Source of the DNA: JBBPZA01 sp963797015
GTDB lineage: Bacteria; Actinomycetota; Thermoleophilia; Solirubrobacterales; Solirubrobacteraceae
Assembly: GCA_963797015.1 (NCBI GenBank)
Contig: CAWCNV010000016.1
Coordinates: forward strand, 124,001-188,000
Reading direction: 5' to 3'
DNA length: 64,000 bases
The notes under the pieces are model-generated. The model did no database searches. It was given only the letters and a program-made list of their open reading frames with translations, and was not told the DNA's origin. The stretch's first letter is position 1. Each line of letters starts with the position of its first letter. The position numbers and the translations under genes are program-made. Below, one piece after another: positions 58,184 to 64,000 of the stretch.

Positions 58184-60146
58184 CCAGCTCGCCGACCGCT
58201 TCGACGGCGGCGACTGGCGCGGCATCGAGCTGTGCCTGGCCCCGGCGCACGTCGCCGACGACGAGGCGCTCGCGCGCGCGGTGGCGACGGCCCGCGCGGG
58301 CGTTCCCAGCGGCCGCGCCGTGACCGCCGAGGCGCCGGTCGCCTGGCCCAGCGGCGCCTTCGTGCGCGTGGACCGCCTCGACGACGAGGCGCGCGCCGGG
58401 ATCGAGCGCAGCGCCGAGTTCGCACGCGCGATCGGCTCGCCCGTGCTCACCATCCACCTGTTCGCGCCTATGACTCCCGCGGAATACCGGCGCGGCGAGC
58501 GACTGGACGAGGAGCAGGTCGAGCGCTTCCTGCGCTTTTACGCGAGCGCGTGCGTGGAGCGCGGCGTCGCGCCGCTCATCGAGAACGTCCCGCCGATCCT
58601 GCGCATGCGCACCGGCGGCGTGTTCCTGTCGCCGGTCGGCGGGCACTGGCGAGATCTGCTCGCCTGGCGCGAGCGCGTGCCCGAGCTGGGCTTCACGCTC
58701 GACACCTCGCACGCCGCCCTGTTCCGCAACGTCGCGCACTCCTATCCGTCGCTGTTCGACCTGCCCTCGGCGGCCGGGCTCGAACCGGAGCGCTTCGTCG
58801 AGGAGCTGGGCGATGGGGCGCAAGTCGCGCACGTCTCGGACGCCGAGGACCTGCTGGGCGAGGGGCTCCCCTACGGGGCCGGGGACCTCGACCTCGACCC
58901 GCTGGTGGCGCGGCTCGGCGCGCAGGTCCCGTTCCTGGTCGCCGAGATCAACGAGCCCGACCCTGCGCGCTCGCCGGACATGAAGGCGGGCTACCGAGCG
59001 ATCGAGCGCGCGCTGAGCCGCGGCGCCGCGCCCGCCCGCCCGCGCGTGCGGCGCCTGGCCGAGCCGTTCTTCGACTGGCAGGCGGTCACCGGGCGGCGCG
59101 ACCCGGTGCCCGCGGTGCTCGAGCTGCAGGAGCTGCTGGCCGGCCGGCGCGTGCTGGTGACGGGCGGGGCGGGCTCGGTGGGGCGCGTGCTGACCAGCTT
59201 CCTCGAGGGCTTCGGCCCGTCGCTGATCGCCGTGCTCGACGTCAACGAGGCGGCGCTGGCCGCCGACCGGCGCGCGCGCCCCGCGGTCGAGCGCCGCCAG
59301 GTCGAGCACGTGCTGTGCGACGTCCGCGACGCCGACCGCCTGCGCACCGAGATGGCGCGCGCGGCGCCCGACGTCGTCTTCCACCTCGCCGCCTACAAGC
59401 ACGTCGACATGGCCGAGCGCTACCCGGAGGAGTTCGTGGCCACGAACCTCGAGGGAAGCCTCGCGCTGCTCAACGCCGCCGACGCGCTGGGGTGCGGCAC
59501 GGTGGTGGTGGCCTCGACCGACAAGGCGGCGCTGCGCGCGAGCCTGTACGCCCGCACCAAGCAGCTCATGGAGCAGCTCACCGCCGCCTCCGCGCGCCGC
59601 ACCGGCGCTCCGCGCCTGGCCGCGCGGCTGGTCAACGTGCTGGGCAGCGGCGGCAGCGCCACCGAGCTCTTCATGCGCCAGTCGCTGGCCGGCGTGCCGC
59701 TCACCGTCACCGACTCGGGCATGGTCCGCTACTGGATCACGCTTGCGCACGCCGTGGCGCTGCTGGGGCACGGGGCGCTGGCCGCGGCCGGGGGCGAGCG
59801 CCTCGCGACCGCCGCGCAGCCGGCGAGCTTCACGGTCGGCGAGGTGGCCGAGCGCGTCTGGCGCCGGGCCGGCCGCGAGGGGGAGCCCGAGCTCGACCTC
59901 GTCGGGGTGCGGCCCGGGGAGACGATGAGCGAGCAGCTGGTCGGCGCGGGCGAGCGGCTGCTCGACGAGCGCGTGGACGGCTGCGCGGTGATCGCGCCCA
60001 CCGACGAGCGCGAAGCGATCGACGAGCTCCTGGGACGCCTCGGCGAGGCCGGCGGCTGGCGTGCGCGCCGGGCCGTGTGGCTGGACACGATCCGCGGCGG
60101 CGGCGGGGGCGCCCGCGCCGGCGTCGGCCAGGCCGCGCGCGCGTGA
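58131..60146 (+). CDS. Fusion: xylose-isomerase-like TIM barrel + FlaA1/CapD-type 4,6-dehydratase
   Basis: A 671-residue two-domain enzyme. Residues about 20-300 form a sugar isomerase/epimerase-like TIM barrel with an intact metal-ligand set: TIHLF, PLIENVPPI, FTLDTSHAALF, QVAHVSDAEDL and LVAEINEPD. Residues about 340-620 are a Polysacc_synt_2 dehydratase/epimerase: VLVTGGAGSVGRVLTSFLE, FHLAAYKHVDMAERYPEEFV, and the Asp-Lys plus Tyr-x3-Lys centre STDKAALRASLYARTKQ, spaced as in FlaA1. I know of no standard family with this fusion. The two active sites may channel an intermediate. The ATG at 58131 overlaps the upstream gene by 53 nt, leaving some doubt about the exact start. Confidence 0.88.
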   Translation: MSTGSAPTPLLKAAPEPDQLADRFDGGDWRGIELCLAPAHVADDEALARAVATARAGVPSGRAVTAEAPVAWPSGAFVRVDRLDDEARAGIERSAEFARAIGSPVLTIHLFAPMTPAEYRRGERLDEEQVERFLRFYASACVERGVAPLIENVPPILRMRTGGVFLSPVGGHWRDLLAWRERVPELGFTLDTSHAALFRNVAHSYPSLFDLPSAAGLEPERFVEELGDGAQVAHVSDAEDLLGEGLPYGAGDLDLDPLVARLGAQVPFLVAEINEPDPARSPDMKAGYRAIERALSRGAAPARPRVRRLAEPFFDWQAVTGRRDPVPAVLELQELLAGRRVLVTGGAGSVGRVLTSFLEGFGPSLIAVLDVNEAALAADRRARPAVERRQVEHVLCDVRDADRLRTEMARAAPDVVFHLAAYKHVDMAERYPEEFVATNLEGSLALLNAADALGCGTVVVASTDKAALRASLYARTKQLMEQLTAASARRTGAPRLAARLVNVLGSGGSATELFMRQSLAGVPLTVTDSGMVRYWITLAHAVALLGHGALAAAGGERLATAAQPASFTVGEVAERVWRRAGREGEPELDLVGVRPGETMSEQLVGAGERLLDERVDGCAVIAPTDEREAIDELLGRLGEAGGWRARRAVWLDTIRGGGGGARAGVGQAARA

Positions 60147-61075
60147 AGGCGCTCGTCACCGGCGGCGCGGGCTTCATCGGCTCGCACGTCGTCGACGCGC
60201 TGGTGGCGCGCGGCGCGCGTGTCGTGGCGGTCGACGACCTCTCGACCGGGCGGCGCGAGAACCTCGCGCAGGCCATGGAGCGGGGCGCGGTGTTGCGCGA
60301 GGCCGATGTCCGCGACGAGGAGGCGATACACGACATCGTCTTCGGCGAGCCCCCCGACGTCGTCTTCCACCTCGCCGCGCACATCGACGTACGCCGCTCG
60401 GTCGCCTCGCCCGCGTTCGACGCGCGCATCAACGTCGAGGGCACGATCAACATGCTCGAGGCGGCCCAGCGGGCGGGAGCGCGAGGTTTCGTGAACGCCT
60501 CGAGTGGCGGCGCGATCTACGGCGAGGCCGAGACGATCCCCACCCCGGAGACCGCGCCGCCGCGCCCGATCTCGCCCTACGGTCAGGGCAAGCTCGCGGC
60601 CGAGGGCTACTGCGGGCTGTACGAGCGGCTGCGCGATCTGCCGGTCACCTCGCTGCGCTTCGCCAACGTCTACGGCCCGCGACAGGACCCGCTCGGAGAG
60701 GGCGGGGTCGTGGCGATCTTCTGCGGGCGCGCGGTCGCCGGCGAGGGAGCGACGGTCTACGGAGACGGGCGCCAGACGCGCGACTTCGTGTACGTCGCCG
60801 ACGTCGTCGACTCGCTGCTGGTCGCCGCCGATCGCGCGGCGGCGGGTCAGTTCAACGTCGGCACGGGAACCGAGACCTCGGTGCTGGAGCTCGCGGCCGC
60901 GGTGCGCGAGGCCTCGGGCGCCGCGTTGCCGCTCGAGCACGCCGCGGCGCGCGAGGGCGAGGTGCTGCGCAGCTGCCTCGACATCGCGCTGGCGCGCGGG
61001 GAGCTGGGGTGGGAGCCGCGCGTGACGCTCACCGAGGGCCTGCGTACGACGCTCGCGGCCGTCGCCCGCGAGTGA
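60143..61075 (+). CDS. UDP-glucose 4-epimerase-like enzyme
   Basis: A 310-residue GalE-like SDR. The NAD motif is ALVTGGAGFIGSHVVDAL; DDLSTGRRENL, HLAAHIDVRRSVASP, NASSGGAIYGE, the YxxxK SPYGQGKLAAEGY and RFANVYGPRQDP with TRDFVYVADVVDSLL are all present. It should epimerise C4 of UDP-sugars. It closes the five-gene operon (GTGA overlap with the fusion gene). GTG start at 60143. The specific sugar cannot be told from sequence alone. Confidence 0.93.
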   Translation: MKALVTGGAGFIGSHVVDALVARGARVVAVDDLSTGRRENLAQAMERGAVLREADVRDEEAIHDIVFGEPPDVVFHLAAHIDVRRSVASPAFDARINVEGTINMLEAAQRAGARGFVNASSGGAIYGEAETIPTPETAPPRPISPYGQGKLAAEGYCGLYERLRDLPVTSLRFANVYGPRQDPLGEGGVVAIFCGRAVAGEGATVYGDGRQTRDFVYVADVVDSLLVAADRAAAGQFNVGTGTETSVLELAAAVREASGAALPLEHAAAREGEVLRSCLDIALARGELGWEPRVTLTEGLRTTLAAVARE

Positions 61076-61105
61076 CTCGCCCGAGCCCGTCCTCGCGGCG
61101 CTCAC

Positions 61106-61510
61106 TCACCGTGTCACCTGCCGGTGCTCGACCGGGATGTCGAAGCGCTCGCGAACCTCGTCGAGGTCCTCCTCCGACCACGCCCGCTGGTCCTCGGGGT
61201 GGCTGACCACGACGATGCGGTCGGCGCGGAACGTCGCGAGCGCATCCTCGACGGCCACGAGCGGCTTGCTCTCGCCCGTGTCGCCCGCCGCGTCGATGCC
61301 CTCCTCCTCGAGGCGCTCGACAGTCTCCTCCTGGACCGCCTCGGCACGGGCGATGGCCTCGTCGGCGTCCGACATCCAGAAGCGCAGGCCGGTGGCGTGA
61401 AGCGCCGGCGCCACGACCATCACCTCCGCATCCTCGGCCTCCGAGGATCCGATCGCGTCCCGTAGGACGTCCGCGTCGATCGCCTCGGAGGTGAGCACCA
61501 GGACCTTCAT
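61106..61510 (-). CDS. Universal-stress-like small protein
   Basis: A 134-residue alpha/beta protein: MKVLVLTSEAIDADVLRDAIG, EVMVVAPALHATGLRFWMSDADEAIARAE, and ATFRADRIVVVSHPEDQRAWSEEDLDEVRERFDIPVEH, a pattern related to the UspA fold but without the GxxGx9G(S/T) ATP loop. It is translationally coupled to the upstream cupin (ATGA). The function is unknown; a regulatory or stress role is inferred. Confidence 0.72.
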   Translation of the reverse strand: MKVLVLTSEAIDADVLRDAIGSSEAEDAEVMVVAPALHATGLRFWMSDADEAIARAEAVQEETVERLEEEGIDAAGDTGESKPLVAVEDALATFRADRIVVVSHPEDQRAWSEEDLDEVRERFDIPVEHRQVTR

Positions 61511-61830
61511 CGCTCCGAGGGGTGGCCGGCGCCCGGCCAGGGGCCGAGGAGCAGCAGCAGCCGCGTGTCCTGAACCGCGCGCACCTCGTGGCGCTCGCCC
61601 GGATCGAAGACCGCGAGCAGTCCCGCCCCGCCGCTGACCGTCTCGCCGCTCGCCTCCAGCTCGACCTCGCCCTCGACGACCAGCAGCCAGGCGCGCTCGT
61701 GGACCTGGTGGTCCTGAAGGCGCTCGCCCGCCGGGAGCTGGATCGCGATCGTGCGTCCCTCGCCCTCCGAGTGCAGCACCTCGGGCTGATGCGGGGCGAC
61801 GTCGAGCGAGTGCACATCCCAGTGGCGCAT
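61507..61830 (-). CDS. Cupin-domain protein
   Basis: A 107-residue single cupin. The beta-barrel motifs are PAGERLQDHQVHERAWLLVVEGEVEL (motif 1, with His and Glu metal ligands) and GLLAVFDPGERHEVRAVQDTRLLLLL (motif 2 His). Many such small cupins bind a metal and sense or convert small molecules. The ATG at 61830 is chosen over GTG at 61869 because a TAGTGT box lies 10 nt upstream of it and the N-terminal extension adds no cupin sequence. It is co-transcribed with the Usp-like gene and divergent from the antiporter. Confidence 0.85.
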   Translation of the reverse strand: MRHWDVHSLDVAPHQPEVLHSEGEGRTIAIQLPAGERLQDHQVHERAWLLVVEGEVELEASGETVSGGAGLLAVFDPGERHEVRAVQDTRLLLLLGPWPGAGHPSER

Positions 61831-61840
61831 TTCGGCGCGA

Positions 61841-61846
61841 ACACTA
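61841..61846 (-). promoter_or_regulatory. -10 box TAGTGT of the cupin gene
   Basis: Minus-strand TAGTGT ends 10 nt before the ATG at 61830; the same hexamer and spacing are found before pepA. Confidence 0.42.
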
Positions 61847-61877
61847 CCCCGGAGCACCGGCCGCGACACTGTGCGCC

Positions 61878-63662
61878 GTGAGCGACGGCCACCTGATCCT
61901 GATCGCGGGCGCGCTGCTGATCGCCGGGCTGGCGGTCTCGTTCGCCGCCGGGCGTGTCCGCGTGCCCGGGCTCGTGCTGGTGCTGGGGGTCGGAATGGCG
62001 ATCGGCTCGGATGGCCTGGGCTGGATCGACTTCAACGACTACCGGCTCGCCCGCACAGTGGGGATCATCGCGCTGGCCCTCATCCTCTTCGAGGGCGGGC
62101 TGGACGCGGGCTGGCAGGAGATCCGCCCGGTCCTCGGGCCGGCGCTGAGCCTCGCGTTCGTCGGGACGATCGTCACCGCCGTGCTCAGCGGGCTCGCGGC
62201 GACGGCGCTGCTCGACCTCTCGAGCACCGAGGGGATGCTGCTCGGCTCGGTGCTGGCCGCGACGGACGGCGCGGCGATCTTCGCCATCCTGCGCGGCTCG
62301 ACGCTACGCCGGCGCGTGGCCCGCACGCTCGAGGGCGAGGCGGGCTTCAACGATCCCGTCGCGGTCCTGCTCGTGCTCGGGTTCATCGCTTGGATCCAGG
62401 ATCCGGCCTACGGGATCCTTGACATGGCCTGGCTGTTCGCGCGGCAGCTGAGCATCGGGGCGGCCGTGGGGCTCGCCGTCGCCGCCGCGGCGGTCCTGGC
62501 GCTCCAGCGCGTGCGGTTGCCCTCGGCGGGCCTGTACCCGGTCGCCTCGCTGGCCTTCGCCGCGCTGGCCTACGGCGCCGCGGACAGCCTGCACGGCTCT
62601 GGCTTCCTCGCGGTCTACCTGACCGGGCTCGCCCTGGGCAGCGTGCCCACTCCAGCGCAGCGCACGATCGTCACCTTCCACGACGGCCTGGCGTGGGTCG
62701 CCCAGCTGGCGATGTTCATGGTCCTCGGGCTGCTGGTCTTCCCGTCTCGGCTCGACGAGATCGCGCTCCAGGCGACGGCGCTCGCACTCATCGTCGCAGT
62801 GCTCGCGCGCCCGCTGGCGGCGCTGCTGGCCACCACCTTCACGCGCTTCTCGCGGCGCGAGCGCCTGGTGCTCGGGTGGGCGGGGCTCCGAGGCGCGGTG
62901 CCGGTCGTGCTCGCGACCTTCGCGGTCATCGAGCAGGTGCCCCACAGCGTCGAGTTCTTCGACGTCGTCTTCTTCGCGGTCGTGGTGTCGACCGTGCTCC
63001 AGGGCACCACCTTCGAGCCGTTCGCGCGCCGCCTGGGGCTGACGACCAGCGAGGCGGCGCTTCCCCGTGCCCTGATCGAGCCAACGGCGATCCGGAGGCT
63101 CGGGGCCGAGGTGGTCGAGTTCGTGGTCCAGCCCGAGCACGCGGCGGCGGGCCGGCGCGTGCGCGAGCTGGGGCTGCCGCGCGACGCGCTGCTCAACCTC
63201 GTCATCCGCGGCGAGCAGGCGCTGCCGCCGCGCGGCTCGACGGTCATCGAGCCGGGCGACCACCTGCACGTGCTCGTGCGCCAGGAGGCCGCGCTGGAGT
63301 TCGGTACGCTGCTCGACCGCTGGCGAGAGGGACCGCTGGGCCCTCCGGCCCGCCGCCGCCCGGTGATCCGAGCGGTCGCCCCGGTCTTCACCAGCCGCCC
63401 CTGGCGGTCCGACGACGGCGACCCGGGCCGCCCGCACGCGATCACCGGCGTGGACGTGGTCGAGCAGCTTCGCACGCGCCGCGATCGCCCAGGCGCGCTG
63501 GTCGCCCTGGCCGACGGCCGCTACGCGTACACGGGCGCGGTCCTCGCTGTGGGCTCGGCCCCGCAGCTACAGGAAGCGGCCAGGCGCGCCCTGCGCCATG
63601 CCGCGGCCGACGGCGAGCAGGCCTGGTGGCGTGAGGTGATCGGCGCGCTGGCGACGTATTGA
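61878..63662 (+). CDS. K+(Na+)/H+ antiporter with TrkA-C domain (CPA1 type)
   Basis: A 594-residue transporter. About 12-13 helices fill residues 5-385, with the CPA motifs ALILFEGGLDAGW, ATDGAAIFAILR (ion site), EGEAGFNDPVAVLLVLG and LGWAGLRGAVPVVLA. A TrkA-C (RCK-C) domain follows (RRVRELGLPRDALLNLVIRGEQALPPRGSTVIEPGDHLHVLV), so gating by a nucleotide or ion is likely, as in the NhaP2/CvrA type. The last 115 residues are an extra, less conserved cytosolic part. GTG start at 61878. It is divergent from the cupin gene. Confidence 0.93.
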   Translation: MSDGHLILIAGALLIAGLAVSFAAGRVRVPGLVLVLGVGMAIGSDGLGWIDFNDYRLARTVGIIALALILFEGGLDAGWQEIRPVLGPALSLAFVGTIVTAVLSGLAATALLDLSSTEGMLLGSVLAATDGAAIFAILRGSTLRRRVARTLEGEAGFNDPVAVLLVLGFIAWIQDPAYGILDMAWLFARQLSIGAAVGLAVAAAAVLALQRVRLPSAGLYPVASLAFAALAYGAADSLHGSGFLAVYLTGLALGSVPTPAQRTIVTFHDGLAWVAQLAMFMVLGLLVFPSRLDEIALQATALALIVAVLARPLAALLATTFTRFSRRERLVLGWAGLRGAVPVVLATFAVIEQVPHSVEFFDVVFFAVVVSTVLQGTTFEPFARRLGLTTSEAALPRALIEPTAIRRLGAEVVEFVVQPEHAAAGRRVRELGLPRDALLNLVIRGEQALPPRGSTVIEPGDHLHVLVRQEAALEFGTLLDRWREGPLGPPARRRPVIRAVAPVFTSRPWRSDDGDPGRPHAITGVDVVEQLRTRRDRPGALVALADGRYAYTGAVLAVGSAPQLQEAARRALRHAAADGEQAWWREVIGALATY

Positions 63663-63689
63663 GGCGCTAGTGACGAACGCGCCGCGCGC

Positions 63690-64000
63690 TCAGCGGTCGC
63701 TCCACTCACCCCAGCGGAAGCCGGTCGCCGACGGCTCCGGCGCTAGCGGGCTCGACGGCAGGCCGTCGGGCGGCTCGGGGTCGTTGTAGCCGCCGGGCGC
63801 TACGTCGTTCGGGGTGTCGGGGTGGAACAGCGAGGCCAGGTACTGGATCTGGCCGCGGCCGGGACCGAGCTCGAACTGGCCTCCGCCGTAGGCGCCGATC
63901 CCGCGCTCGGCCAGCCACTCGTAGCCCTCGAGCAGCCCCTGCAGGCTGCCGAAGCGCGAGGGCTTGACGTTGACCATCCGCGGCGGGAAGGGCAGTGCCT
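63690..64000 (-). CDS. Enolase-superfamily enzyme, C-terminal part (gene runs off the window)
   Basis: About 100 C-terminal residues are visible; the frame stays open to the window edge, so the start lies beyond it. The end contains RMVNVKPSRFGSLQGLLEGYEWLAERGIGAYGGGQFELGPGRGQIQYLASLFHP (in pieces: VNVKPSRFG, GGGQFELG, GRGQIQYLASL), the mandelate-racemase/muconate-lactonising-enzyme C-terminal barrel with its catalytic Lys. Racemase, dehydratase or o-succinylbenzoate synthase activity is possible; the missing N-terminal part is needed to choose. Confidence 0.78.
   Translation of the reverse strand, partial: ALPFPPRMVNVKPSRFGSLQGLLEGYEWLAERGIGAYGGGQFELGPGRGQIQYLASLFHPDTPNDVAPGGYNDPEPPDGLPSSPLAPEPSATGFRWGEWSDR

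Noticed and set aside
57738..59771. Long minus-strand frame opposite the sugar operon
   Set aside because: Shadow of the dehydratase fusion; no motif of its own.
61831..61869. GTG at 61869 as the cupin start
   Set aside because: It would place the TAGTGT box inside the gene and leave only 8 bp to the divergent antiporter start.

Overview
The window is very GC-rich DNA that is almost fully coding. Many genes start with GTG, and adjacent genes often overlap by 4 nt (GTGA or ATGA). The gene content points to an actinobacterium: a ParA with an NQKGGVAKTT-type Walker A, an FtsZ tail ending in a DVPEF peptide, a paired Get3/ArsA-like ATPase module as in mycobacteria, the order rpmE - DUF1385 - prfA - prmC - tsaC - glyA, and PadR, DUF1707 and Tim44-like proteins. 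A deep-branching soil lineage such as Thermoleophilia/Solirubrobacterales fits best, but this is inference. I found no rRNA, tRNA, CRISPR array, transposase or phage gene.

Layout. 1-5.7 kb: end of an unknown protein, two Get3-like ATPases, then divergent parA-ftsZ. 5.9-10.5 kb: gamma-glutamyltransferase-like enzyme, membrane protein, LON-domain protein, lipoprotein, 3-hydroxyisobutyrate-dehydrogenase-like enzyme. 10.5-17.0 kb: a methylated-polysaccharide cluster (methyltransferase, GH57 branching enzyme, GT4 glycosyltransferase, GT-C membrane protein, hexapeptide acyltransferase) that parallels the mycobacterial methylglucose lipopolysaccharide locus. 17.1-25 kb: MeaB GTPase, flavin oxidase, lyase of the isocitrate-lyase superfamily, GT-C protein, acyl-CoA dehydrogenase, ABC exporter. 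25-28.4 kb: a triple-GAF histidine kinase with a probable CTG start, followed by a stretch of decayed genes. 28.4-39.2 kb: leucyl aminopeptidase, then an acyl-CoA catabolism block (thiolase, HAD phosphatase, acyl-CoA dehydrogenase, a split B12 mutase with isobutyryl-CoA-mutase residues, a cupredoxin, both ETF subunits and an ETF:quinone oxidoreductase).

39.2-55 kb holds the conserved translation backbone rpmE, DUF1385, prfA, prmC, tsaC and glyA, interrupted by an ABC-2 exporter pair and by a PadR/carotenoid-oxygenase/Tim44 insert. A family of hairpin repeats sits between genes at 39.3-41.7 kb. 52.7-61.1 kb is an envelope-sugar region: a DUF354 glycosyltransferase, a WecA-like phosphotransferase and a five-gene nucleotide-sugar operon that includes a TIM-barrel/4,6-dehydratase fusion. 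61.1-64 kb: Usp-like protein, cupin, K+/H+ antiporter and the end of an enolase-superfamily enzyme.

The genes fall into three working groups: electron flow from branched or short acyl-CoAs to quinone, assembly of methylated or acylated glucans and unusual envelope sugars, and core cell division and translation termination. A recurring TANNNT box 6-10 nt before start codons suggests widespread leaderless transcription. At least four gene remnants (phosphoesterase, metallo-beta-lactamase fold, NUDIX, TetR) show local gene decay.
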